This document shows positions 16,087 through 25,096 of a stretch of DNA of 52,440 bases, piece by piece; the stretch's first letter is position 1; the number at the start of each line of letters is the position of its first letter. The stretch lies in assembly GCA_900767815.1 (NCBI GenBank), contig CAAGAM010000130.1, positions 1-52,440 on the forward strand, read 5' to 3'. This DNA comes from Clostridia bacterium. Lineage in GTDB: Bacteria > Bacillota > Clostridia > Christensenellales > Borkfalkiaceae. Position numbers and translations under genes: made by a program. The notes under the pieces are model-generated. The model was not told the origin of the DNA. It saw only the letters and a list, made by a program, of their open reading frames with translations, and did not search any database.

Positions 16087-18252
16087 ATGACGAACGCAAA
16101 AAAAAGTTTAATTTACAAAATAATATCGGTTTTAATGGTGATAGCCATGTTTATGATGACAGGTTGCGGCTCCGTAGATGACGATTCTTCTTCGGGCGGC
16201 ACGTCGGGCAGCGAATCGCAGACTTCTGCGGGCGGCAGCTCGGAAAAAGAATCCGAGAGCGAATCGGACAGCCAATCGACGAAGCCCGAGGGGTATAGCT
16301 ACGGTGAGGACTGGCTCGACGTTTACGACGCGGAATACACCGAAAAGCTCCTTAAAATGGGCGAGCAGTATTTCACGGTTTCACAGCTTTCTTCCGCATT
16401 CGAAGGCGGCGAAGTGAAAGCCAAGGGATTGAAGAAAAAAAGCAAATACGTAGGTATTTTCTATTTCATGTGGCTCGGCGACGATATCGGCGGAATTTAC
16501 GACATATCGAAATTGCAGGCTCAGTACGACCCTTACGACCTTGAAAATCCCCTCTGGTCGCTTCCGGGGTCTGCAAATTACAACGGGAAAATTTCTCCGC
16601 AGAATGCTTTCCATTATTTCGAAGAGCCGCTTTACGGTTATTATCGCTCCAACGATAAATGGGTTATAAGAAAGCATCTCGAGCTTTTAACGCTTGCGGG
16701 AATCGATTTCCTGTATCTCGATTTCACCAACGCCAACATGAACGGCGACAACGCGATAAATATCTATAAGAACGCGACTCTCGCGCTTATGGATACCATT
16801 CTCGAAATGCAGGCGGAAGGCTACGAAGTTCCGAGAATAGTTCCCATTTGCTGTAATCCTTACACGTCGGGCAACGTTACCGAGCGCACGAAAATCACGA
16901 CGAGGGTTATCGAGTGGGTTTACAACAACTATTACGCGGTTGATAACTTCAAGTATAAATCCTGCTGGTTCACGGCGGATAAAACGAGAAATCCGTCCGG
17001 CAATCCTCTTCTTGTAACTTACAGTTTCGATAAGAAGTATCTTACAAACAAAGCCGTTGCGGACGCGTTCTGGATAAGAAACGTCGTGTGGCCGACGGCG
17101 GTTACGCCCGATTCTTACGCAAACGGATTCCCGTGGATGGATTATTCCTTCCCGCAGAAGAATTACGGCGGAATCATGAACGTTTCGGTTGCTCAGCATA
17201 TCGACGGGGCATGGTCTTCCGAAGCCTTCCTTGCGAGAAGCAGAAAGAACACCGCGCTTAAATATCGCGGAAGAGGAGCGTTACCCTCTCAGATTTACGC
17301 TTATCAGTCGGACAGCGTTGATGCGGCTCTCACCGCAACAAACTTCGTCAGCGAATGGGAAAACGTCCATAATTACAGCGGAAGCGAAGAAGTGTGGATG
17401 GTAACCGTAACGGGCTGGAACGAATGGGTTGCGCAGAAGCTCAATCTGAACGGCAGATACGCAACTTTCGTCGATACTTTCAACATTGCTTTCTCGAGAG
17501 ATATCGAGATGATGAGAGACGATGGAGGATACGGAGACGTTTATTTCCTTAACCTCGTCGAAAACGTAAGAAAGTTCAAATACGAAAGCGACGGAAAGAG
17601 TTCGGCGGCGGCTATGTGGATGAGACAGACTGTCGATTATAAAAACCTCTCCGCATGGGACGACGTGAAAGCCAAGTATATCGACTTCACGGGCGACGCT
17701 AAAAACAGAAATTCAAAGAGCATCGCAAACAAATACACTTACACCGACAATACGGCGAGAAACGATATCGATTACGTCAAAATCGCAAACGACAGCAAAT
17801 ATCTTTACGTTCTCGTTGCCGCTAAAAACGACGTCACCGCTCACGAGCAGGGCGACAAAGGTTGGATGAATCTCTGGATTTCCGCAGGCGGCAAAAAGGG
17901 TTGGAGCGGTTACGATTTCGTTATAAACCGCAATCCGAACGGCTCTCTTACGTCGATAGAAAAACTCGGCACGGATGCGGACGGAAAAATCACGGCGACA
18001 ACGCTTGATTTCGACGCCGATATTTACACCGAGGGCAAATACGTTGCTTATCGTATCCCGCTCGAAGCAATCGGAGCAACGAGCGCGAGCGAGATAGGGC
18101 TTAAAGTTTCGGATAATATCTTTGCGGGCGAAAAAACCGCCGCTAACGACGGCGTAGGCGTATATTCGTTCGGAGATTTATTCGCATTCTATTGCGGCGG
18201 CGATTGCGCGCCCGCAGGCAGACTTAACTATTCTTACAGAATGGGTTATTAA
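16087..18252 (+). CDS. GH99-like lipoprotein with C-terminal CBM9-like domain (second copy)
   Basis: 721 residues, with a lipobox MTGC (Cys27) and a Ser/Glu-rich linker of ~50 residues. It is a paralogue of the gene 13 bp upstream: both share EPLYGYYRSNDKWVIRKHLELLTLAGIDFLYLDFTN, a VTGWNEWVAQK motif (WNEW about 442-445), SRDIEMM and the DNTARNDIDYVKIANDSKYLYVLVA domain. It carries extra insertions near the N-terminus. The tandem arrangement indicates duplication followed by divergence, perhaps toward different linkages of one glycan. Likely surface-anchored and acting before import. Confidence 0.8.
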   Translation: MTNAKKSLIYKIISVLMVIAMFMMTGCGSVDDDSSSGGTSGSESQTSAGGSSEKESESESDSQSTKPEGYSYGEDWLDVYDAEYTEKLLKMGEQYFTVSQLSSAFEGGEVKAKGLKKKSKYVGIFYFMWLGDDIGGIYDISKLQAQYDPYDLENPLWSLPGSANYNGKISPQNAFHYFEEPLYGYYRSNDKWVIRKHLELLTLAGIDFLYLDFTNANMNGDNAINIYKNATLALMDTILEMQAEGYEVPRIVPICCNPYTSGNVTERTKITTRVIEWVYNNYYAVDNFKYKSCWFTADKTRNPSGNPLLVTYSFDKKYLTNKAVADAFWIRNVVWPTAVTPDSYANGFPWMDYSFPQKNYGGIMNVSVAQHIDGAWSSEAFLARSRKNTALKYRGRGALPSQIYAYQSDSVDAALTATNFVSEWENVHNYSGSEEVWMVTVTGWNEWVAQKLNLNGRYATFVDTFNIAFSRDIEMMRDDGGYGDVYFLNLVENVRKFKYESDGKSSAAAMWMRQTVDYKNLSAWDDVKAKYIDFTGDAKNRNSKSIANKYTYTDNTARNDIDYVKIANDSKYLYVLVAAKNDVTAHEQGDKGWMNLWISAGGKKGWSGYDFVINRNPNGSLTSIEKLGTDADGKITATTLDFDADIYTEGKYVAYRIPLEAIGATSASEIGLKVSDNIFAGEKTAANDGVGVYSFGDLFAFYCGGDCAPAGRLNYSYRMGY

Positions 18253-18268
18253 GTCATCAAGGCTTTAA

Positions 18269-18298
18269 TTTTCTTTGCGGGGTTACCCGCAAAGAAAA
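18269..18298 (+). terminator. Perfect hairpin between lipoprotein and surface protein genes
   Basis: TTTTCTTTGCGGG pairs perfectly with CCCGCAAAGAAAA around a GTTA loop. No T-run follows on the + strand, so it may stabilise or process the mRNA rather than stop transcription. Confidence 0.45.
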
Positions 18299-18337
18299 AA
18301 CAAAGATAAATAAAATATACCGGGAGGTAAAAAAACA

Positions 18338-21300
18338 ATGATGAAAACAACAAAGTCAAAGTCCGTTTTTTCTGCGCTTTTTGCAGTAATTATGGCATTA
18401 TGTCTCGTCGTCGGGCTTAACGCAGTGAAGCTTGACGCCAAGGCAGCAGACGAAACCCCCGCCGCAACCACGGCATGGCAAACAAGCAGTCCAAAGGCGC
18501 TTGTCGAACTTAACGGCTCGGGTCTTCAGTACAGCGGGCAGAGTGCAACCGTAATCAACAAAACCAACCTTTTAGACGTTCCCGGAAGAACGGTAACGTT
18601 CCAGTTTATGTCTTCGGGGCAAGAAGGCTGGGCGGCATTCATGTTCCTTAACGGACAGACGAGCTGGACGGCGGCAAACTGGCCGGGTATCAATAGGGAC
18701 TGCGACACACTTCCTCACATTATCGTGCAGAACGGCGCAGCTCAGGTTTACGGTAATACAACTGCGGCATTATACGGAGGAGCCGCTGCTGTCGGTGTTA
18801 AGGGTATGGCTGCAAATATCGGCGATCAACTTCATACCGTTGAAGTTCACCTCGGAACGGGCGAAGGCGGAGATGTTTCCACAATCAAAATCGACGGAGT
18901 AAAGCTTTTCCAGGATGGAACTACGGATACGACTATTCTTCCCTGGCTTAAAGCAGGAGATTTCACTAAAAACGGATGTTATCTTGCTTTCTCGTGCAAT
19001 CAGGTCGGCGGTGCCGGCGGCGTTACGTTGTTCGGCGAATATAATACTCCGTATGTCGAGTACAAAACGGTTTCGGCGGCTCTTAACGGAAAGATAGATC
19101 TTTCTACGGGCGTTCTTCCTGCAGAAATGACGTTCACGGCTAAAAACGTTACCGGCGCAGCTAAACTTACCGTTAACGGCACAGAAGTTACCGATGAAAA
19201 GGCATATGCAATCGCAGACGTTGAAGGCGGCAAGAAAGTTACAATCAAACCTGCGTTCTGGAATACCTACATTGCGAAGATTACCAGAACCACCGCTTTA
19301 ACCCTTGTTGCGGAAAACGGAAAGGCGTCTGTTTATACAACGGTTCAGAAAGCCGCACCTCCGGTATGGAAAGGCGCAAATTATCTTGAACTCGACAAAG
19401 TTGACGACGTTGTTTATACGTTCGATTACGACGGGGCGGCAACTCAGGACAGTATCGTTGTTAAAACCGGCATAAGAAACGTTACTTCCGACGCGTTGGT
19501 TGCGGGTGAAGATTATACCCTCACTCAGAGCGGAAAAACTTATACTTTCACTTTAAAGAAAGAATATCTCGAAAAACAGATCGGTGCATACCGCAGCCTT
19601 AAGTTCAGTATTACTATCGGTGAAGATACCTTGGAAGGTTCGCTTTACTGCAAATATGCGGAAGAAGGATGGGTTGCAAGACCTAACGACCTTGTAAAAG
19701 ATACCGAACTCGTAACCGAAGGTCATTACGTTTCTGCTAACCTCAGAGCGTTCAGCGAAACGACTCTTTCTTCGAGAATTTACTATAACAAAGCGTTCGA
19801 CGTAACGAAGCCTATCTCTCTCGAAGTCGAAGCGTTCGGCGACGGAACCGAATGGGCGCTCCTCGGCGTTATGGATTCCCTTAAGCTTATGGATTACTTC
19901 GCAGACGGAACCGCAAAAGACATGGAATTAACGGCTCTTTTCTTCGGAAACGGCAGAAAGGACATCCAGAAACTCGGCGGATTCGTTGAAGGCGGTTCTA
20001 CCAATGCGGAATATGAACACCTTCCCAAAATAAAGAATCTCGTTATCGAAATGTATTTCGGTAAAAACAGCGCAGAGGAAGGTTACTTCAAAGTAAACGG
20101 ACAGAACATCGCAACTCCCACTGCATTACAGAAAGACTTTGCAAACGGCGTTGCTTATTTAGGTTTCTTCTTCAACCATAAGAATACCGACTTTGATTTC
20201 AAGGCTAACAAAGATATAAACGGTATCGCCGTAACGGGTCCCGTTAAGGCGGCAGACGAAGCAAGCTTCACCGTAGATATCGCAGATCCCGCAAATGACC
20301 TCGTTCTCGACGTTATCAACGCCGACGGAGCAAAAATCAAAGTTTCTTCCGATAAAGGAACGGTTGCGGCTGCCGAAGATATCTCTTATGCAAACGGAAA
20401 ACTTACAATCAAAAAATCGTTCTTCAAGAAATTACCTTTCGCAAAACAGGGTCAGATCATCATCGAAGACGAAAACACTCACACGGGAACCGCAATCAAC
20501 ATGACTTACGTTTCCTCGCAGATGGAAAAAGCTCACGTTGCTTTTGCAATCAAGGGCGCGCTCGAAGACGCAGAGTTCAAACTCGGTCTTAACTCCGTTG
20601 AGGACGTTATGAAGGGCGACGAAATCCTTGCAAAAACGGAATGGAGCTATGCCGACGGAGTTCTTACCATAAAGAAAGCCAACATTGCAAACGAGCTCGG
20701 CGCAACCGAATTCATCGCTATAGCGGACAGAAAACTTTATCCTCTTTACGTTTACGTCGACAGCTTCAAGGACGGATACGCTAAGGCGGGTAAAGGTACG
20801 GTTGAAAAGGGTAACGGAGCTTACATGCTCACGGGTGCAAGCTCGCTTACGTTCATGAACGTATACGATTTCGTTAAAGGCGTTACGATGAAAGTAGATT
20901 TCAAGTCTACCGCAGGATATTACACTAACGGACGTAACTACCAGGCAGGCGGTTATGCAAGATTCGATTTCTATGATCCGTACAGCCGTTACACCTTCAC
21001 TTATATCCTTTTCACTAACTACGATAAGGATTCCGTAACCGCAAACGAAACCGCGCTTTATGAAACTTATTACGTTAACGACGCAAAGGGTAACGCAATC
21101 ATTCTCGAATCTTCGAGAACTGTCAACGTCTCGAGATCCGAAAACGCAAACGCGCTCGGCGTTCACAACGTTAAGTTCGCGGTGGTAAACGGCAACCTTA
21201 CCATAACCGTCGACAACGCAAGATCTACCACGATAAGCGATTCGTTCGGAACGTTCAACTTCGAAGCAAGCGTTCTTAAGGTTGAAATCCCCGCTTCTGC

Positions 21301-21565
21301 GGAAAAGAACGAAATGAAAGTTGCCGTTAAGGAATATGCAGAAGGCGAAGCCGTTAACTTTGAAGCTATCGACCTTACCGAAAAACAGCCCGGAGAATCC
21401 GGAAAACCCGGCGAATCCGAGAAACCCGGAGAACCCGAAAACCCGACTACGTCCGAAGGCGGATCCAAGAAGGGCGGATGCGGCGGCAGCGTTGCGGTAG
21501 GCGCGGTTATGCTTCCCGCACTCGCGGCGGCACTCTTCATCTTCAAAAAGAAAGAAGATAAATAA
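18338..21565 (+). CDS. Large surface protein with Cys-containing C-terminal sorting signal
   Basis: 1075 residues. Signal peptide ends near residue 36 (LDAKA-ADE). The exported part has several beta-rich modules: an N-terminal concanavalin-like segment (TVTFQFMSSGQEGWAAFMFLNG...IKIDGVKLF), repeated Ig-like stretches and a second lectin-like region near the end. The C-terminus has PGE(S/P)xKPGE linker repeats, then GGSKKGGCGGS, a hydrophobic helix and KKKEDK: a tripartite sorting signal with GGCGG in place of LPXTG. It probably binds the glycan processed by the GH99-like proteins upstream. A second ATG is the next codon; GGGAGGT precedes it. Confidence 0.75.
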   Translation: MMKTTKSKSVFSALFAVIMALCLVVGLNAVKLDAKAADETPAATTAWQTSSPKALVELNGSGLQYSGQSATVINKTNLLDVPGRTVTFQFMSSGQEGWAAFMFLNGQTSWTAANWPGINRDCDTLPHIIVQNGAAQVYGNTTAALYGGAAAVGVKGMAANIGDQLHTVEVHLGTGEGGDVSTIKIDGVKLFQDGTTDTTILPWLKAGDFTKNGCYLAFSCNQVGGAGGVTLFGEYNTPYVEYKTVSAALNGKIDLSTGVLPAEMTFTAKNVTGAAKLTVNGTEVTDEKAYAIADVEGGKKVTIKPAFWNTYIAKITRTTALTLVAENGKASVYTTVQKAAPPVWKGANYLELDKVDDVVYTFDYDGAATQDSIVVKTGIRNVTSDALVAGEDYTLTQSGKTYTFTLKKEYLEKQIGAYRSLKFSITIGEDTLEGSLYCKYAEEGWVARPNDLVKDTELVTEGHYVSANLRAFSETTLSSRIYYNKAFDVTKPISLEVEAFGDGTEWALLGVMDSLKLMDYFADGTAKDMELTALFFGNGRKDIQKLGGFVEGGSTNAEYEHLPKIKNLVIEMYFGKNSAEEGYFKVNGQNIATPTALQKDFANGVAYLGFFFNHKNTDFDFKANKDINGIAVTGPVKAADEASFTVDIADPANDLVLDVINADGAKIKVSSDKGTVAAAEDISYANGKLTIKKSFFKKLPFAKQGQIIIEDENTHTGTAINMTYVSSQMEKAHVAFAIKGALEDAEFKLGLNSVEDVMKGDEILAKTEWSYADGVLTIKKANIANELGATEFIAIADRKLYPLYVYVDSFKDGYAKAGKGTVEKGNGAYMLTGASSLTFMNVYDFVKGVTMKVDFKSTAGYYTNGRNYQAGGYARFDFYDPYSRYTFTYILFTNYDKDSVTANETALYETYYVNDAKGNAIILESSRTVNVSRSENANALGVHNVKFAVVNGNLTITVDNARSTTISDSFGTFNFEASVLKVEIPASAEKNEMKVAVKEYAEGEAVNFEAIDLTEKQPGESGKPGESEKPGEPENPTTSEGGSKKGGCGGSVAVGAVMLPALAAALFIFKKKEDK

Positions 21566-21610
21566 TAACAACAAACTTAAAAAGCGATAATTTCGCTTTA
21601 ACAAAGCAAA

Positions 21611-21648
21611 GCGGCTTGCACCGAAAATTTCGGCGCAAGCCGCCTTTT
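21611..21648 (+). terminator. Rho-independent terminator of the glycan operon
   Basis: GCGGCTTGC pairs with GCAAGCCGC, with an inner CCGAAA/TTTCGG stem, followed by C-TTTT. It lies 45 bp after the surface protein stop. The rest of 21566-21822 shows no gene. Confidence 0.8.
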
Positions 21649-21822
21649 AAAATACGATAAAGACGGGATGAACTTGCGGAGTTTGCAGGGGCTGTCGCAA
21701 AGTAAATCGGTTTCCTTTTCGATTTTATACAAGCAATCTTTGACTTTTTTCATGATAAAAGCTATAATGTAGAAAACCGATAATTTTATCGTGTAACTTA
21801 TAAAAAAGGGATTAAACGAAAG

Positions 21823-22458
21823 ATGAAAGTGATTTTTTTGGGAGACAGCATTACAGAGGGCGTGGGCGCGTCGAGGGAAGAGGCGAAATACGTAAATAAA
21901 GTGGCCGAAATCTGCGGAGTTGAGGTCAAAAATTTCGGGGTGTCGGGTACGCGTATCGCAAGGCAGACCGAGCCTTCCGAATGGGTTACGTCCGATTACG
22001 ATTTTCAGATGAGAGCCGAAGTGATGAGTAAGGACGCGGATAAAGTTTTCGTCTTCGGCGGAACAAACGATTACGGTCACGGCGACGCGAAAACAGGCGA
22101 GGAGTCCGACGACACGCCTTACACCTTCCACGGCGCGTTGAACAGGCTTATAAAAAGGCTTACGGAACTTTACGGGAAAGACAAAATTTGCTTTATTCTG
22201 CCCCTCAGAAGGTTTGAAGAAGAGGATTTATACGGACAGGGGAACAGAAAAGAACCTACGCTCAACTTAAAAGGTTACGTCGATATTATAAGAGCAAAAT
22301 GCGAAAAGGCGGGGATAGATTATATCGATTTATATAAAAACGGAATCCCTAAGCCTGTAACCGACAAGGGCGACGAATACACCGCAGACGGCTTGCACCC
22401 TAACAACAAAGGGCATTTGTTAATAGCCGAAAAAATTAAAAACTATCTCGGGCTTTAA
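21823..22458 (+). CDS. SGNH/GDSL-family hydrolase
   Basis: 211 residues. The four SGNH blocks are visible: FLGDSITEG (block I with Ser), a Gly in NFGVSGTRIA, GGTNDYGHGD (block III with Asn) and DGLHPNNKGH (block V with Asp and His). Such enzymes are esterases or lipases, often deacetylating carbohydrates. No signal peptide is present, so it should act in the cytosol. A GAAAGATG-type start after AAACGAAAG is weak but the block I position fixes the N-terminus. It is transcribed alone; no link to the glycan operon beyond proximity is shown. Confidence 0.85.
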   Translation: MKVIFLGDSITEGVGASREEAKYVNKVAEICGVEVKNFGVSGTRIARQTEPSEWVTSDYDFQMRAEVMSKDADKVFVFGGTNDYGHGDAKTGEESDDTPYTFHGALNRLIKRLTELYGKDKICFILPLRRFEEEDLYGQGNRKEPTLNLKGYVDIIRAKCEKAGIDYIDLYKNGIPKPVTDKGDEYTADGLHPNNKGHLLIAEKIKNYLGL

Positions 22459-22496
22459 AAGTAACCGCAATCGGCGAAGGCTTGCGGCGTTTCGTT

Positions 22497-22576
22497 GACG
22501 GCAGAGCAATCTGACGGTGGGGCAATCTGACGGCAGAGCAATCTGATAACAGGACAATCTGACGGCAGGACATTCG
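22497..22576 (+). repeat. Five tandem copies of a 16-bp repeat
   Basis: Consensus GACGGCAGAGCAATCT; copies 1 and 3 are identical, copies 2, 4 and 5 vary. It lies between the SGNH hydrolase and spoIVFA genes with no spacers, so it is a minisatellite, not a CRISPR array. Confidence 0.85.
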
Positions 22577-22656
22577 ACAATTTTTTCCCTTTAAAAGAGT
22601 TCTAAGCGGTAAAAAACCGTCATAAGATATACCAAAAGCAAAAACGAGGTATGTAT

Positions 22657-23379
22657 ATGAAAGACGGTATCGATTACGCAGAAATGCTCGGGCTTGAAGT
22701 GTCGTCATGCGACGTTACGATTAAGCCGAAAAAGAACAAGAAGAAAAAGGATATTATCGGCGATATTCTGAAAAAAGTCAATGCGCCGAAAGCTTCCGCA
22801 GCTTCCGCTTGCGACGGCGGGGAAGTCGGGGCGATTCCCGAAAAAACCAATCGCGCCGAAAAAAAGAAAGGCAAATTCGGCTTCGACATCGTATACGCCG
22901 AGGGCGTTGCGGCGTTTGTTTTAGTCGTTTCCATTCTTCTTACGAATATTTTTTGGGAAAACAGCGGCATAAACAGACTTTTCAAAAGGGCGTTCGGCGG
23001 CGCGGAAACTGCCGTTACGGATACGAGAGTAAATACTAATTTCAACGCAAAAGCACCGTCGGGCGAGCTTGAAGTCAAGCTTGAAAACGGCGTTATGGAA
23101 TACAGCGGCAAAGGTTCGCTTTATCCCGTTTGCGACGGCAAAGTCGTTTCCGTCGTCGAGGAAGACGGCAAATACACCGTAACCGTAAAGCACAGCGACG
23201 TGTTCAAATCTGTGATTTCGGGCGTCGATTTCGTCTATGCCGATAAGGGCGACGAGGTTTTCAAGTACGTTCCCGTGTGTTTCGTAAACGACGGAACGGC
23301 AAAAGTTTATATGTATAATCAGGACGCGCTTATAACCGATTACGTCATCGAAGGCGGGTCTATCGTATGGGCAAACTGA
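22657..23379 (+). CDS. spoIVFA: SpoIVFA-like regulator of the sporulation protease
   Basis: 240 residues, starting at the second ATG (7 nt after GAGG; the first ATG is only 1 nt after it). The N-terminal ~70 residues are cytoplasmic and Lys-rich, then one helix (VAAFVLVVSILLTNIFW), then an extracytoplasmic M23/LytM-like domain (GSLYPVCDGKVVSVVEEDGKYTVTVKHSDVFKSVISGVDFVYADKGDEVFKYVPVCFV). The zinc ligands of active M23 peptidases are not evident, as expected for SpoIVFA, which holds SpoIVFB in the outer forespore membrane. The 13-nt overlap with the spoIVFB-like gene supports the assignment. It is the less conserved partner, so the symbol rests mainly on context. Confidence 0.72.
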   Translation: MKDGIDYAEMLGLEVSSCDVTIKPKKNKKKKDIIGDILKKVNAPKASAASACDGGEVGAIPEKTNRAEKKKGKFGFDIVYAEGVAAFVLVVSILLTNIFWENSGINRLFKRAFGGAETAVTDTRVNTNFNAKAPSGELEVKLENGVMEYSGKGSLYPVCDGKVVSVVEEDGKYTVTVKHSDVFKSVISGVDFVYADKGDEVFKYVPVCFVNDGTAKVYMYNQDALITDYVIEGGSIVWAN

Positions 23380-24197
23380 AATTTAAAGTTCACCCGCTGT
23401 TTATAATTTTCGGAATATACTTTGCTTTCACGGGCAAAGTATTTTCTTTTATAAGCTACACTTTATGCGCCTGCATTCACGAACTCGGGCATTCGCTTGT
23501 AGCCGAAAAGTTGGGCTATAGGTTGAAAAACGTAACTTTGATGCCATACGGCGCGCTCGTTTCGGGCGATATGTCGGGCATGAGCTTAGCGGAAGAATGC
23601 CTTGTCGTTATCGCGGGGCCGCTCGTAAACTTTCTGCTCGGAATGCTCATTTTAGGCGTGTGGTGGGTATTTCCCGAAACTTACCCTTATCTGGAACTTG
23701 CCGCCGAAGCGAACTTCGCGCTCGCCGCCGTAAATCTGATCCCCGCCTTTCCTCTCGACGGCGGCAGGCTGCTTTTGTGCGGACTTTCAAAGATAATGAC
23801 GAGGAGCAGAGCGGTGAAAATCGCTAAAATGATCGGATATGCGTTTTCCGTTGCGCTTATTGGCGTTTTTATCTATTCCTGCTTTTCATCCGTCAATTTT
23901 TCCGCCCTTATCTTCGCCGTATTTCTGTTTTTGGGAGCTTTGGATAAGTCTGCGGCGGATTCTTACGTTCGCGTTTGCGACGAAATGTCCGTTTATAACG
24001 TAAAAAAAGCAAAAGAGATAAAAGAACTCGCCATTCCCGAAACGCTCACGGTTAAGCAGACTTTTCGTCTGCTTACGGGCAATTGTCTGTACAGGCTGAA
24101 CGTTTATTCTCAAGACGGAAAACTTAAAAAAGTAATCAACCCCGAGGACGTCTCCGATTATCTCACGGGGAAAAACATTAACGATAAAATAGCTTAA
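23367..24197 (+). CDS. spoIVFB: SpoIVFB-like site-2 protease (M50)
   Basis: 276 residues. The metal motif HELGHS (HExxH) lies in the second hydrophobic segment and the third ligand motif NLIPAFPLDGGRLL is present, defining an M50 intramembrane metalloprotease. About six hydrophobic segments are followed by a C-terminal CBS-like or regulatory region (ETLTVKQTFRLLTGNCLYRLNVYSQDGKLKKVINPEDV). In sporulation SpoIVFB cleaves pro-sigma-K in the mother cell. The gene overlaps the spoIVFA-like partner and is followed directly by a strong palindromic terminator. Confidence 0.88.
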   Translation: MGKLKFKVHPLFIIFGIYFAFTGKVFSFISYTLCACIHELGHSLVAEKLGYRLKNVTLMPYGALVSGDMSGMSLAEECLVVIAGPLVNFLLGMLILGVWWVFPETYPYLELAAEANFALAAVNLIPAFPLDGGRLLLCGLSKIMTRSRAVKIAKMIGYAFSVALIGVFIYSCFSSVNFSALIFAVFLFLGALDKSAADSYVRVCDEMSVYNVKKAKEIKELAIPETLTVKQTFRLLTGNCLYRLNVYSQDGKLKKVINPEDVSDYLTGKNINDKIA

Positions 24198-24201
24198 AAT
24201 A

Positions 24202-24239
24202 AGGGCGGCATTTGCTTTTTAAAAAGCAAATGCCGCCCT
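24202..24239. terminator. 38-bp perfect palindrome between convergent genes
   Basis: Two 19-bp arms meet with no spacer (AGGGCGGCATTTGCTTTTT then its exact complement). It lies between spoIVFB and the leftward pyrR-like gene and can serve as a terminator for both. The centre is TTTTTAAAAA. Confidence 0.75.
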
Positions 24240-24258
24240 ATAAGTCGATTATCGTGCG
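24238..24258 (-). repeat. Dispersed intergenic repeat, copy 1
   Basis: Read on the minus strand: CGCACGATAATCGACTTATAG. Two similar copies occur at 32261-32280 and 34971-34990. Here it abuts the palindromic terminator. Confidence 0.6.
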
Positions 24259-24278
24259 TTTTTGCACGCAATCGAAAA

Positions 24279-24803
24279 TTATTCGTATATCCCGACGCTT
24301 GTCTCGCCGTCCGTTTCGGCGAGTTTTACGACGATTTTTTCCTTTAACGATGAGGGGACGTTTTTGCCCACGAAATCGGCTCTTATCGGAAGTTCTCTGT
24401 GACCTCTGTCAACTAAAACCGCGAGTTTTATGCTGCTCGCTCTGCCTGCGGAAAACACCGCGTCGATAGCCGCTCTCGTAGTTCTGCCCGTAAATAATAC
24501 GTCGTCTACGAGTATAACGTCCTTCCCTTCCACGTCCGATTTTTTAAGTGTGTCAGAAACCTCGATTTCCTTTTTGACGTCGTCGCGGTAGTGGGTAATG
24601 TCAAGCTCTAAAACGGGAACGTTTACGCCCGAGTTTTTGTTTAAGTTTTCGCTTATAATCTTCGCAAGCGGAACTCCGCGCGTTTTTATGCCTATAAGCA
24701 CGGTGTTTTCGATGTCGGGCGAACGCTCGATTATTTCGTAAGAAAGTCTTGTCAAAGCCCTTTTAACGGCTATATCGTCAAAAAGCAGATTTTTGAGTTT
24801 CAT
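24279..24803 (-). CDS. pyrR: PyrR-like bifunctional uracil phosphoribosyltransferase/regulator
   Basis: 174 residues from the ATG after AAGGAC; longer frames run into the leader. The PRPP-binding motif VILVDDVLFTGRTTRAAIDA is intact, and the family-typical SYEIIERSPDIENTVLIGIKTRGVPLA and LAVLVDRGHRELPIRADFVGKNVPSS are present, matching PyrR (usual length ~180). PyrR binds pyr mRNA in response to UMP and has weak UPRTase activity. No pyr genes lie nearby, so here it is a single-gene unit. It has a consensus promoter 83 bp upstream and shares a palindromic terminator with spoIVFB. Confidence 0.9.
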   Translation of the reverse strand: MKLKNLLFDDIAVKRALTRLSYEIIERSPDIENTVLIGIKTRGVPLAKIISENLNKNSGVNVPVLELDITHYRDDVKKEIEVSDTLKKSDVEGKDVILVDDVLFTGRTTRAAIDAVFSAGRASSIKLAVLVDRGHRELPIRADFVGKNVPSSLKEKIVVKLAETDGETSVGIYE

Positions 24804-24885
24804 TGTTTTGTCCTTATTTTTCGTTTGCATGCGCCTTGTTTTCTTGTCCGCATGCCTGATTCTATGATTTTTGAATAACGGTGTA

Positions 24886-24914
24886 ATTATAACACTCTTT
24901 TCTTTCCGTGTCAA
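24886..24914 (-). promoter_or_regulatory. Consensus promoter for pyrR
   Basis: On the minus strand TTGACA (24914-24909) and TATAAT (24891-24886) are both perfect with a 17-bp spacer. Transcription should begin near 24879, leaving a ~75-nt leader without an obvious PyrR-binding loop. Confidence 0.75.
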
Positions 24915-25096
24915 TCGTTAAAATCCCGTCTTTCGGAGATTTGGGGCTGAAACGGTTGGGTTTTCTCTCAAATAAGCCGATTTTCTACAAAATAGTGCAT
25001 AAATTTTCTTGTCGGACAATATATAATATAGAAGTGCCGTCATTAAGCCCCGCCGACGAATTTCGGCGGCAGACCGCGCTTTACGGGGTGGATATT

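Noticed and set aside
20432..21604. Leftward 390-codon frame opposite the large surface protein gene
   Set aside because: Low-complexity Phe/Arg/Val-rich antisense of a clear gene; it also crosses the linker repeats.
22497..22576. CRISPR-like array
   Set aside because: The 16-bp units are directly adjacent with no unique spacers and there are no cas genes.
24804..24879. PyrR-binding attenuator in the pyrR leader
   Set aside because: No binding-loop sequence or terminator/antiterminator pair could be found in the ~75-nt leader.
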